Shown one piece after another: positions 45,992-56,603 of a stretch of 64,000 nt of DNA. The position numbers and the translations under genes are program-made. Below the pieces are notes generated by a model that was not told the DNA's origin, ran no database searches, and saw nothing but the letters and a program-made list of their open reading frames with translations. The stretch spans positions 16,744-80,743 of the forward strand of contig BRYA01000661.1 of the NCBI GenBank assembly GCA_030267965.1, read 5' to 3'. Source of the DNA: Triparma columacea (taxonomy: Eukaryota; Sar; Bolidophyceae; Parmales; Triparmaceae). Positions within the stretch are counted from its first letter, which is position 1, and the number at the start of each line of letters is the position of its first letter.

Positions 45992-47132
45992 TCATTTCCC
46001 CTCCCTCATTCTTTTCCTCCATTCCATTTTTTCCACCTCTCCCTCCTCCCCCCATCCCTCCTCTTCCCACATATCTTCCGCAACACTCCTATCAACTCTC
46101 GGCCAGTCTCCAACCCATAAATTTCTTTCCTCAATCCAAACATCAGAGTTAATCGCACTATCCCCAATCTCTCTAACAACCGTATAACACACGTCCCCTT
46201 TAACGAGTTCCTTATACCTCGGGTGGTACGTTACACGTGTACGGAGGAGACGTGAGGAGGAATCAGAGATTGTTAAACGGAGACCACAACCACGAAGATC
46301 GGAGTCGGTGTAGGAGGACTTTATACGGATGGGCGTAGAGGACTGGGGGGACCTAAATAAAGGGAGGCGGGAGAGAGGGGGGGGGGAGGAAGGGATGGGT
46401 TTTTTTTAGTACGCTTGTTTCGTAGTGCTCTTATAGTTTCGCTGTTTTGGTAAACAGTATTTTCTCTCCTTCTCCCCCCCCTTCTCCCCCTTACCTCATA
46501 ATCTCTAATTTCTCAATAACCCCTACAAAAACATACTCCACCCCTCCCCCCTCCCCCCTCCCATCTTCCATATTCCTCAACACAGCTTTCCCATAAGGTC
46601 CCGCAACGAAGTAAAACGCCGCAGCCGTCCCGCTAACAAGGCTTGGTAAATACCCTAGAATGAAGGATGTGAAGTAGGAAAACCATAGACCTAGGAAAGT
46701 CACGGATAATGTCTCGAACATTAAACCTTGACGGTAGTCTGGGCGTGTGTAATCCGAGGTTGTGCACTCTGGGGGGAGGGCTGTGGGGGAGGCGGAGAGG
46801 ATGGGAGAGTAACAGAGGAGCTGCTCTTTTGTTGGAGGGGATATTGGCATTAGGAGAGAACATGAGGAGGGGGATAGGGGGATTAGAGCTGAGAGAGTTG
46901 TTGAGGAGGGACGAGTTGTGGAGTGTGTGTGTGTGTGTCTTGAGTATATGCTTGTACTTGTAGTTATTGAGGGTATAGTTGAGTGCTTTTTTTGATGGTG
47001 AGATTGGAATTTTTCTTGTAATGAGTATGATTTACGGTATGTATTGCGGTATGCGTTGAAGGCATTGAAAGTGTAGGCGGTATTTATGAGGCTATTTAGG
47101 AGAAGAAAGCGTACAAATACCCACGAGTGCAT
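45992..47132 (-). CDS. Hypothetical membrane protein with N-terminal secretory/plastid-type leader
   Basis: Exons 47132-46495 and 46352-45992 (332 aa) join in phase across GTAAGG...TTTAG. The N-terminus (WVFVRFLLLNSLI) is a signal-peptide-like segment followed by a Ser/Thr/His-rich stretch beginning TAYTFNAF, a layout seen in bipartite plastid presequences of secondary algae, where a Phe follows the cleavage site; targeting is inferred. One or two membrane helices (FLGLWFSYFTSFILGYLP; SGTAAAFYFVAGPYG) precede a soluble domain (SYTDSDLRGCGLRLTISD ... VCYTVVREIGDSA) and an acidic tail. No family recognised. Confidence 0.65.
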
Positions 47133-47537
47133 GTTGCTTGGTTGCTGTGTGCTTGTTGTGTGGTTGTTGTGTGCTTTGTTAGTGCTTCTGTGTGTTTGTT
47201 AGTGCGTCTGTATACTTGTTAGCGCCTGTATATGGTTGTATATGCTTATTAGTGTTTGTTGAAGAGAATAAAGCAGTACTCAGTGACAAATGAACCCGCA
47301 GCTACTTGCCTGTGCAGTGATTTGAGAAGCGATGATGCTAATTGAAGGACAATAATTGAGGAGAATTGAGGGAAATTGAAGGGAGTCCAAAAGAATTGAC
47401 GCGAGAGAGAGAATTGAGGGAGATTCGGAGAATTAATTGAGGGAGGAGATTGAGGGAGCAAATTTAAGGCCATTATTTGTTCTCAATCTCAATATTAACT
47501 CATTTTAACTATCGCACGAGAACAAAACGATAATAAT
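47133..47537. other. Divergent intergenic region with GT-rich and AATTGAGGGA repeats
   Basis: 405 bp between opposed start codons. The left part (47133-47260) is GT-rich with repeated TGTGTGCTTGTT-like and TTGTTAGTGC units; the right part (47339-47459) has about eight irregular copies of AATTGA(G/A)GGA. No gene is seen. Confidence 0.6.
47339..47459 (+). repeat. Clustered AATTGAGGGA-type motif, about eight copies
   Basis: Direct imperfect repeats with variable spacing lie 80-200 bp upstream of the EamA start codon, a plausible position for a regulatory array. Variants include AATTGAAGGA, AATTGAGGAG and AATTGAAGGG. Confidence 0.6.
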
Positions 47538-48326
47538 ATGTCCTGGCTTGTAAATGCATTCTCAGCAAAGTGAGTCAAACATTCAATATCTTCCCACCAA
47601 ACCCGAGCTCATTTATATCACTCATTTGGACACACACTCGCACTTACGCACACGCACACACGCACACCCTTACACGCACACAAATACACAAACACTTCTC
47701 ACACTCACTAACACTTACTCACACCATGCCACCCAAACACCCCACCACTCTTCATCTACACCCCCACCCCAAGTTTCCTCTACGCTCTTTGGTCGCTATT
47801 CGGATCCTACTCCCAGACCTCCTCTTCCCCCCTAACCCCCTTAGAGTCTCAGTTAGTAACCTCCTTCACTTCAACCCTCGTAGCTCTCCAGCTTTTCCTT
47901 TCCAATTTCTCCAAGCTTCGCTCGCTCTCTTCCCTACCATTTACCCCCACCCTCTTCGCCGTATTTGCCGGTGTCTCAACACAGGTGGGTGGTATATTCT
48001 ACAACCGTGCCCTATCCACCGGTCCTACCTCCGCAGTCGCTGCTATTGCGGGGGGTTACCCTGCTGCTGTTTTTTTGGTTAATGCGATTATGGGGAGAGA
48101 GGAGGTTAACGGGATGAAAGTACTTGGGGTGGCGTTGGCGGTGGCGTCAGGGGCAGCGTTTAGTATGGCGTGAGTGCTGAAATCACTACCCTAAGAAATA
48201 ATAGACCATATAATATAACTTCACCTCGATCAACAAACCAGTTGTTAGTTTTTCCTTCTCTTTCTCCCCTCCAGTGCCGCCGCGACATCGCTCCCAAGTC
48301 CAATCTTCCCCCATATTTCCTCTTGA
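47538..48326 (+). CDS. Half-size EamA/DMT-superfamily transporter
   Basis: Exons 47538-47569, 47774-48169 and 48275-48326 (159 aa) join in phase. The 32-bp first exon plus exon 2 gives MSWLVNAFSANFLYALWSLFGS, the typical EamA first helix. VGGIFYNRALSTGPTSAVAAIAG and VLGVALAVASGAAFSM are the last two helices of an EamA unit. Full DMT carriers have two such five-helix units; this has one, like the short COG2510 proteins, which would work as dimers. Exon 3 (SLPSPIFPHISS end) overlaps the 3' coding end of the WDR3 gene on the other strand. If the last intron were retained the protein would change only at its tail. Substrate unknown. Confidence 0.7.
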
Positions 48327-51300
48327 TCAACCTCCCCGAATCCCTCCCTCTCCTCCTTCCTCTCCTTCCTTTCCCTCGCTACGCTCCTGCTAGCCGCCAG
48401 GTTGTACCCGCACTCGTCTCTCCTCTGTTCCAATCTCTTCCTCATTATCCTCCTCAGTCTCCCCAGCGTTCCCGCCATGCTCTTGTTGGCCACGACCCCC
48501 CTGCGGTGCTGTCTTAGTAGGCTAACCGCTGCCCTTGCTACGACCTCAACGCCAACCCCCAAGACAAGTAGGTCGATGAAGTAGAACATAATCCTCTCGA
48601 CCTTGATCATAGGTAGTACCAGTACCGCCTGCTCCAAATCTGCCGCTCTGATGGTCCTCAAGTTCCATAGCACGTACTCGCTCGGCGTCATTCCCATGAG
48701 CAGTGGGTTCTTAGCGAACGTTAGAGGCTCCACGCCCTTGGCCTTCCTCTTATCGTTGGTCGCCCTTAGCTCAAGCATGTTCTTAGTTTCAGCGTCCGCC
48801 AGGTCTAGGGCAGCCACGATCCTGTCCCCCCCCTCCATGCTCATAACTGTCTTCCTTACCGCGTCCGAGCTCTGCACCCCCCCCCCGCCCTCATCTTCGT
48901 CTCCCTCCTCCTCCTCCTCCCCCCCCCCGACCTTGACTTCCCCCCTCCTCCCCTCCTTCTCGTCGTACATCCTGTCAATCTCCCTCTCCCTTTCCTCCTC
49001 CAAGAAAACAATGTCGTGCGTCCTCTCCCATACCCTCATCGTCAAATCCGCCCCCCCCGTAACCACGAACCCCGTCGTCCCGCTAACAGCCAGCGAGTTT
49101 ACGCTCCCCTGGTGTCCCCCTAGCCTGAGTATCTGCTGGAACGTGTCTGCGTCCCAGTACCTAACCGTCCCCTCCTTACCCCCTGAGAAGAAGCAGTGCG
49201 TTCCCCTAACGAAGCTGACTGATGTGACGCTGTCAGTGTGGCCGTAGAGGCTCCTGTGGCAGTCACCGAAGTCGAGGCCCCAGATCTTTATGCTCTTATC
49301 AGCGCCCCCGCTAGCGAGGATGCTGTCGTCGTCGGCGCAGTCAAGGCCTAGGGCCGGGAGCTTGTGTCCGTACAGGCTTAGGAAGAACTTCAGTGTGTCG
49401 AGGAAGAAGACCTTGACGGTGCTGTCAAGGGTGGATACGAAGAGGAGCCTCTTGTCCCCGACGTAGCTGAACCCAACCTTGACGACGTCGTCTGTCATTT
49501 TCAGCGTCTTCGCGTGGACCAGCTCCCCCCTCCCTCCCTCCCCCTCCTCGATTTCCCATATTTTAACCTCCCCGTCCTTCCCCCCCGTTGCAAGAACGTC
49601 AATCTCCTCCCCCTCCTTCTCCATCCTCGTCGCCGCGACCGTCCATACCTCCCCACTGTGTGCCTCAAGGTCCTTATCCTCAACCTCCCCGCTCCCCGCG
49701 TCGACGATCGCTAGTGCCCCCTCCTTTGTACCTACAGCCGCCCTCATTCCCGTCCCCACGAACGTCCCGGCAAGTCCGTAGGAGGGTTTTGATCTCTTAT
49801 CACCTTGACGTGGTGGTGAGAGTGATAAAGGCACGTCTCTAACGGCGACGCGGTTCTCGACGTCCCACAGCTTCATCATACCTTTACCTAGACAACAGGC
49901 TAAGGTGGAATCACTGGAGAGGAACACGGAACGGAGAGGGGAAACGTGACCAGGGAGAGTCAAGGATGTTATCAAAGTCGAGTTGATTACTCTGCGGGGG
50001 TGGTAGGGGGGTGGGGGGGTGGGGGCATGGTGGGTTAGCGCATGTGTTCCATTTTTGGCTGTGTGTGTTTTTGTGTTATTTGTTGTTTTCGTTGCTCTGA
50101 AATTAAAACATAAGACTTATATCCCCCACTGAGCAGATGCCAAGACGGCATCTGGCCTTGACGAAAGAATCGTCTTTGGCCACAAGTGCGATCGGGTATG
50201 AAGTATCATCACTGCATCGAAAAAGTCCTCCTCAAAAAAACATTGTTCCCCCCCCCAGACGAGCGCGCCAACAACTTACTCTCCCTCTTCCCCCTTCCCA
50301 ACCCCGTGTACTTCAATCCCGTTCCCTACCGCAAGTACAAGTCTCCTTCCTCCTCCTTTTTCCCCTTTCTCAACCCAGCTCCCACCCCTGACTTTCCCCC
50401 CCCCCTTGACAGTGCAGGTTAGGTAAAGTAGGTCCACAGCCTTGACCCCTTCAATTCCCGCGTACGAGTCCTCGTGTGTCGTAACTTCCCCCTCTCCCGC
50501 TTCGTCTGCCTCTTCCCCCTCATCGTCAAGGATGCCCCTCCCGTTGTCGCTGTCATCGTCTGTGACCTTCTCCCCCCTCTTCTCCTTCTCCCTCCTCCTC
50601 TTAATCCTCCTCTTCCTCCTCCTCTCCGTTTCCGCAACCGTTCTGACCGCCCACACCTCGGCCTCCTTCCCTCCCCCAACAGCGATCATTTCCCCTCCCC
50701 CCCCCCCCCCACTTCCCGCTGCCACGAAGCTGACAATATCCCCCTTCCCAACCCTCCCCATATCCACCCCCCCCATATACCCATAAATCCCCTCCTCCTC
50801 CTCCCCCCCCTCCTCCCCCCCCTCTCCCCATGCCCATACCTTAATCCTCCCTTCCCCCGCCCCGTATATTCTCCCCATCCCATCTCCCCCGACTGCGATA
50901 CCCCCTATACCCCCTACAAGTGTTTGTACGCACGCCCTCCCCTCCAGATCCCAAATTCTAATTTCCCCTCCCTTCCCTACCGCCGCCAGTAATTCCCTTC
51001 CCTTACTATCCTTCGTCCATTCAAGTTCAGCAATCGCGCCTGTGCCGGATCCGCGTAACTTGTAGACACCTGTCTCGGCTAAACAATCCCAGACTACGAC
51101 ACCGCCGTCGGAACCACCGCTGGCTAGGGTGGAGGTTTCCCAGCTTTTGAACTTGAGGCATGTGACGTTCCCGACGTGACCGTTGAATACTGTTGTCTCG
51201 TAGTTGGAGGAGGAGGATTTTGTTTCGTCTGTTAGTAGGCTGTTGATAAGTCCCACGCCCTCGCCTTCAGTTACCGCGGACACAGGCACGCGGTGTACAG

Positions 51301-51625
51301 TTACGGAACCGTTGTTCCAACCTGAGGCTATGAAGAGGTCGTGGTTGGTCTCTTCAACGACACCGTGAACGCAGGTTATTACTGAGGATGTTTGAGTCCT
51401 CTTGTCTCCTAGCTTGTCGTTGTTGTTGGGGAATATTCTTGCGACTACTTTGTTTAGCCTTAGGTTGGTTATGGAGGCGTGGTTTGAGGAGGGGGTTAAA
51501 ATGTAGGGTTGGTTGTTTAGTGTTAATGTTGTCGTTGTTGAGGAGGGGGTGATTGATGTATGTGATGTTAGGGTACCTAGTGTTGAGGATAGTGAGTATC
51601 TTAGGTATGTTTTGTTGATGGACAT
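48245..51625 (-). CDS. UTP12: WDR3/UTP12 (Dip2) WD40 protein of the SSU processome
   Basis: Exons 51625-50280 and 49991-48245 (1030 aa) join as ..GEEGE|VINSTLITSLTLPGH. The N-terminus NKTYLRYSLSSTLGTLTS matches the start of WDR3. Two sets of WD40 blades follow (SGGSDGGVVVWD, GGEIRIWD; then GKDGEVKIWE, GADKSIKIWG, GKEGTVRYWD, GADLTMRVWE), matching a tandem beta-propeller, with a Lys/Arg- and acid-rich insertion between. The C-terminal 150 residues (LWNLRTIRAADLEQAVLVLP, FIDLLVLGVGVEVVARA) fit the UTP12 helical domain. In yeast this protein sits in the U3 UTPB complex for 18S rRNA maturation in the nucleolus. Gly/Glu runs expand several loops. Confidence 0.88.
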
Positions 51626-52087
51626 GTTGGTGTAGGTTATGTTGTTGTTGGTGTTGGTGGTGGTGTTGGTGTTGGTGGTGGAGTTGGTGGAGTTGGTGGC
51701 GCTGGTTGTGGTTGTGGTTGTGAATACACGTATTTAATCTAAGGAAGTGTGTGCGTGGGTGTGTGCGTGGGTGTAATGAGTGATTACGGCAGCATGTGAG
51801 TGAAAGAAAGCGAAAAAAGAGTGAAACTAGTGACCCTAAGCCAAATTGCCAAGCCCACCAGTCGCTGCTGCAAGGGATAAAGAAGGAATTCAAGCGAATT
51901 GAAACATGAAATAGCGATAGTCGAATAATTTGGCGTTGATTTAAGGAGATAAAGGATTGTAATACCGTAACTTACTCTAATTAATGACTTTTGATCAACA
52001 GCAGAAAATTGAGGGCAAAGGAAAGGGCAAAGGAAAGGGAGGAGGTCTAATCAATTAACTGGACAAATACGATAAATACAAGAGTTC
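51626..52087. other. Divergent intergenic region with GTTGGT repeats
   Basis: 462 bp upstream of both WDR3 (-) and the zinc-finger gene (+). 51638-51722 is a GTT/GGT triplet-type repeat; 52012-52044 has tandem GGGCAAAGGAAA. The minus-strand frames here are His/Gln runs out of frame with WDR3 and are not called. Confidence 0.55.
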
Positions 52088-52900
52088 ATGTCGTATGTGC
52101 CGGTGCCTTCTGGTGACCTAAGCTCGAATATGGACAAATTTGCGCCTAATACCACCACCACAATAGATGAATTCGAGGTGGAAGAATTTCCATCTGCGGA
52201 CCTTGGTATCCTTGCTGAGTTTCAAGGAGGGAACAAGAGTACATCGACAGCGGGTGGTGTCGAAGGAATGAGTAGAGAAGATATTGTTGAAGATGATGAC
52301 GTGGTACGCCATGATTTGCTTGTTTGCCAACCATGTGATGAGGATGAGGAGAATGTGGAGGTTGTTGCTGAAGGGAAGACCAACAGCAGGAGCCAGAAGC
52401 GAAAGAGAGGAATGACGATGGAATACTACGATGACGACGTCGATGATAATGACGATGAATACGTTGACGATAATGACGATGAATACGTTGACGATAATGA
52501 CGATGACGTTGACGAGAATGACGAGAACGTTGACTCTTGGAATGGTGGTAATGGTGTGACCTGGCACTGTAAGGACTGCGACTACAAAGCGAAGCGAAAA
52601 GACCATCTCAAGACGCATCGCGCATTCATCCACAACAAAAATGTGACCTGGTACCGCTGTAAGGACTGCGACTACAAAGCGAAGCAAAGAGGCCATCTCA
52701 AGAGGCATCGCACAGATATACACGTGACCTGGCACCAATGTAAGGACTGCGACTACAAAGCGAAGCGAGAAGGCGACCTCAAGAAGCATCGAGCAGCTAT
52801 ACACAATGAAAACGTGACCTGGCACTACTGTAAGGACTGCGACTACAAAGCGAAGCAAAAAAACAATCTCAAGAGGCATCGCGCAAGTGTCCACAAATGA
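52088..52900 (+). CDS. Four-finger C2H2 zinc-finger protein
   Basis: Single exon, 270 aa. Residues about 120-155 contain near-perfect acidic repeats (DDNDDEYV). Residues 158-270 contain four fingers, each CKDCDYKAK..x-L-K-x-H-x4-H, i.e. C-x2-C-x12-H-x4-H, separated by N-V-T-W linkers. A KRKRG basic patch may be a nuclear signal. The fingers are almost the same at the DNA level, so they arose by recent duplication; residues that vary lie in the recognition helix (RKDHL, QRGHL, REGDL, QKNNL). The C-D-Y-K/A-A-K type resembles REST-like fingers. Likely a nucleic-acid-binding nuclear protein. AATAAA begins one base after the stop. Confidence 0.85.
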   Translation: MSYVPVPSGDLSSNMDKFAPNTTTTIDEFEVEEFPSADLGILAEFQGGNKSTSTAGGVEGMSREDIVEDDDVVRHDLLVCQPCDEDEENVEVVAEGKTNSRSQKRKRGMTMEYYDDDVDDNDDEYVDDNDDEYVDDNDDDVDENDENVDSWNGGNGVTWHCKDCDYKAKRKDHLKTHRAFIHNKNVTWYRCKDCDYKAKQRGHLKRHRTDIHVTWHQCKDCDYKAKREGDLKKHRAAIHNENVTWHYCKDCDYKAKQKNNLKRHRASVHK

Positions 52901-52905
52901 AATAA

Positions 52906-52985
52906 ACCACCTTGGCAACACTGTGAGGAACTGAGACTAACAAAGCAAAAGAAGAAAAAAGCCGAACCTCAAAAACGACAAGGCG
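52906..52985 (+). pseudogene. Decayed fifth zinc-finger unit downstream of the stop
   Basis: Bases from ACCTTGGCAACACTGTGAGG through AAAACGACAAGGCGCC align by eye with a finger unit (ACCTGGCACTACTGTAAGG ... AAGAGGCATCGCGCA) but carry several single-base indels and stops. It sits in the expected register after finger four. Confidence 0.5.
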
Positions 52986-53220
52986 CCTCAATGGACATGG
53001 CACATCAATGCACTAAAATACATTTTGTTTTTCATAAAAACTGCAGATTAATTCACGAATCATCCCATTCCCCTATGTCGTGGCCCTTTCGCTCCCTCTC
53101 GTCCAAAAAGTTTTTCCAATCTCTGATAAGATTGGTTCGAATTTTGAGACCCGGAAAAAGGGCGAAAGAGAAGGTCATACCTTTTCCTAATCCTCCCTCC
53201 CCCCCCTCTCATGCTCTTCT
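52986..53220. other. Intergenic region, no gene seen
   Basis: The remaining space between the zinc-finger gene and the next + strand gene has no supported frame; a short 82-codon frame at 52991 has no protein-like bias. Confidence 0.5.
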
Positions 53221-54287
53221 ATGCACCGTGATAACATAACCTATCCTCCCCGTCCCCTCCCCCGTTACAATCCCCCCTCCTTCCTACTCCCCCCCCCCCA
53301 TCTCAAGCCTCAGCACCACCTCCTCCTCCCATCCCGGGTTAGAAGAAAGCTGCCAGTACTGCTGTGCCTGCTGGTGGCGTGCTTAGGACCGGCGATATTT
53401 ACAGCCAGGAAGACTAGGCTAGGAAATAACTTCAAGGTCAAGGTGAGGGGGGAGGGCAAAAGGCAAAGGTTCACCTTGTGGAACTCGTGTGTATGTTGGT
53501 TGTGTGTTTTGATAACTTCCCCCCCCCCACTTGCCACTATATTTTACACGCCTCACCCCCCCCCCCACCCAACCCCCCCCCCACCCCACCCCCACCTTTT
53601 CAAAAGTCCCCCGAATACTCCACCCTTCTAACCTTCTCATCCTTGACATCCTCAACCTACGTAGTCCTCCGTTCGTCTTCCCTCCTACCCTACTCAACTG
53701 CGATATCCTTAATGTCCTCAGGCGATCGTACCTTCAACATGTTAATGCTTTCCGTTTTAGCCAAGAGTAAGTGGGACGAATACGGCGTTCAAGTCGTCCC
53801 AGTGAAGGCCTCCAGGGTTGACCAGGAACCCTTTAAGGTCATGCTCTTCAAAACCGAGGGGGGGGACGGGGAAGGAGAGGGGGGTGGAGAAGGGGTAGAA
53901 GAATTAGGTTCGGGGGGGGGGGGAGAGGGGGAGAACATATCAGACCTCTACGACCCTACGTCAGGACCGGCGGTTGCGGTACAGAGGGAGGGGGGGAGAG
54001 CGGTTATGGTAGCACCTAATGTGGGACCTAGGGATAAGGGGGAGAAGGAGGGGCTAGAGAGCTGGGGACGGATGACTAGGAGCTACGGTTATAGGTACAC
54101 ACTCATTAATATGATTAATACAGCGGGGAGAATCGTGGAGGGGGAAGTTGAGAATATGAGGAGGGAGGGGAGGGAGGGGATGAAGGAGACTGTTAGGGTG
54201 TGCACGGGGGAGGGGTACCCTAAAATATGGGTGGAGAAAGGTAGCAGGGAACTTTGTAAAGTGGAGTGGAAGGACGACGAGAGGTGA
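53221..54287 (+). CDS. Hypothetical type II membrane or secreted protein
   Basis: Exons 53221-53442 and 53607-54287 (300 aa) join in phase by GTGAGG...AAAAG with a long C-tract. A Pro-rich basic N-terminus precedes one hydrophobic segment (LPVLLCLLVACLGPAIF), so the rest is probably lumenal or extracellular. The second exon has a folded-looking region (TYVVLRSSSLLPYS; WDEYGVQVVPVKAS), a Gly/Glu run and a conserved-looking tail (YGYRYTLINMINTAGRIVEG; CTGEGYPKIWVEKG). No family recognised. The end R-TGA could alternatively be a donor (AG|GTGAAT) into a further exon. Confidence 0.55.
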
Positions 54288-54615
54288 ATGTTGTTAATGA
54301 AATTAATTCTTGTTTTTCGGGCATTCGGCGCATAGGAGAGTGCAGAAGATAAGAGAGATAAACCGGGTTTGGCGTGTTGATACCCACAAATTGGTGGTTG
54401 AAGATTGCACTTCTCGGCATGAAGAACAGTTGCAGGGGAAGCAACCAAGGGACAAACAGAGGTGTGCACACCATGCCCGAGTCAGAACTAGAAGGGTTTT
54501 TGAGGGAACCCGGAAACGTGCACGTACGACATGTGCTGTATCTGATCTAATTTGTGGAAAACTCCAACAACAATCCTTGTTTTTGACCCCCAATACTCAA
54601 TAATTACCCCACCCA
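54288..54615. other. Intergenic region with a Cys-rich minus-strand frame (possible transposase relic)
   Basis: The minus-strand frame 54593-54303 contains CFPCNCSSCR and CTLLCAECPKNKN at a spacing like the C-terminal zinc-ribbon of piggyBac-type (DDE_Tnp_1_7) transposases, but no catalytic domain is nearby. I record it as an unproven relic, not a gene. Confidence 0.25.
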
Positions 54616-56532
54616 ATGGGATCACCCCCATCCCCACCCCCCTTCTGTGCCGCACACCCTCGAAATCGTCGACTCCTCCTCATCTTCATCTTCTTGCTCC
54701 TCCTGATCCTCCCCCCCAGCTCCTCCTCCCCCTCTCCCCCGAGCCGCTCTGGCCACCAAGAGATTGACTACGCATCCCGTGACTTCAACACATTTTTTAT
54801 CCCGTACGAATTGCGGACGCTCTCGAGAAACCCCGCATTACCAAATGCAACAAAATCCGACGACTATCCCACCCAGAATCTGCCCCTCCTCCGCGGCTCC
54901 CACAGAAAGCCTTTCGAAGGAATCTTGATGGGCATCCGCCTCAACGAAACGCAGTCAATCCAATACAGGAGAGCTGTCCTCCACTACTCTTTGCGCTCAG
55001 CCTTCATAGGTTGCCTCTCTGCCACCGTAACCTCATCGTTCGAGCTCGCCCTGAGCGGAAAGTCCTCGACCCGTCGCGTCGCCCTCCTCGGTTTCTCCAA
55101 CGCCCTGAACCGCGTGGACAAGCGGTTCCTCCACATCCTCGCCCTCGTCCTCCCCGCCATAGCGGAGACGCTCTCCCTCTACGTTCACACGCTCAGGACC
55201 GCCAACAGGATCAAGGTTAAGACGCTCGGAGAGGACGTGGGAAGGCAGTACGATAGGGACGTTACGAGGCTGTTCGTCATGGAGCAGCTTAGACACGCTC
55301 TGTTGGGATTGCCGAGACCGTTCAGACCGGCGCTCAGTGAGGTGCCAGCCAAGGGGAGAGGGACGATCGCGATGAGGATCATCGGTGAGTGACAAAGAAT
55401 TTTGACGGGGGGCGTACCAACAGCCGTGCTCATCCCCCTCACAAACCCCTCACACACCCCACCGACAGAATCAATAGTTGCCCCCCTCTGGGCAGTCAAA
55501 CAGGTATGGACGGCATTAAATAGATACAACAACGGACTCAAGATGATACTTACCATAGTAGCATCCAAAACACTTCCCACCGTGGTGGCGAGGTCGTACC
55601 TTCCCTTTGCTGCCGTGCCAGGGTGGGCGCTTTGGAACTACCTCAAGGCTCGAAAAGTAATGACGGAGTGCATGTGCTTCGCCCTCGGACCAACCATGGC
55701 CGTGGATGTTCTCAACGAGATCTTCAAGAAGGCCCTCTCCCAGACTCCTTCCCCCTCCCGTCTATCCTCCATCCTCTCCGGTTCGTCAAGGGCGACCCAC
55801 CCCTCCCAGTTGCCCGACTCCTTAAAGCAGTCCATCGTCAGAGCGTGCGCGATATCGATCTTAACGTACTCCGCCAACACCCCCTACCCCGTAATAAAAG
55901 GGGACTCGAAAAGGCCGGCGCACCTCCACAGGCACGCAGCTCTGGAGGCGCTCCTGGAACACGCAAACACTGAGCTGGACCACCCTTGCAAGGGCGTGAA
56001 GGACCTAGACAGCGTGGACGTCTTCATTAAGGTCACGCTGCCGGGGCTCAGGAAGTCGCACCAGCTAACTGTCCTAAAGGTTCTTGCGCTTGGATTGGTT
56101 ATCAACGGGTCAATTACCCTTCAGGACAAGATTATTTTTGGGAGGGCTCTTAGGGCTGTGGGGGGATCGGTTTTCAACCAGGTCAATCTTTCTATGGTCG
56201 AAAGGGAGTTTCAGAGGGGCAGACTGTCTGCCGATTCCATAGAGAGGGTTTTCGAGGAGTTTGGATCAGAGAGGTGGGGCGGGCTGGAGGACGAGGAGGA
56301 GTTCAAGGCCCTCCAGCTTCTCAGGGGCGAGGGAACAACACCAACGCGACCATCAACGCCAACAACGACGAAACCATCAGCGGCAGGCGTGAAAGAGCCG
56401 AACTTTATACCACCGAAGGGGAAACTTGGAAGGAGGAGAGCACTTGTGAGGACGAGGTACAGGTTCTTGAGGAAGAGGTGGAAGAGAAAGAGGACGGAAC
56501 TCTTGAGGAACCTCGTGGGCTTAAAAGATTGA
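54616..56532 (+). CDS. Hypothetical multi-pass membrane protein
   Basis: Exons 54616-55384 and 55469-56532 (610 aa) join in phase across GTGAGT...GACAG. A hydrophobic N-terminal segment (LLLIFIFLLLLILPP) suggests a signal anchor. Several moderately hydrophobic helices follow (FIGCLSATVTSSFELALSG; FLHILALVLPAIAETLSLYV; LTVLKVLALGLVINGS), and the tail is strongly basic (GRRRALVRTRYRFLRKRWKR). I do not recognise a family. The end lies 71 bp from the converging cyclin gene. Confidence 0.6.
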
Positions 56533-56603
56533 AGGCGGGCCCGCGCGCCGGCAAGCATAATTACACATTTTTAATCGTACAAAGCGTAAAGCGTTAAAAT
56601 TTC

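Noticed and set aside
51354..51893. 179-codon minus-strand His/Gln-rich frame
   Set aside because: Overlaps the WDR3 start in another frame and is driven by a GTTGGT repeat; no domain.
52118..52921. 267-codon minus-strand frame over the zinc-finger gene
   Set aside because: Hydrophobic antisense shadow of the repeated finger codons; the plus frame has clear C2H2 motifs.
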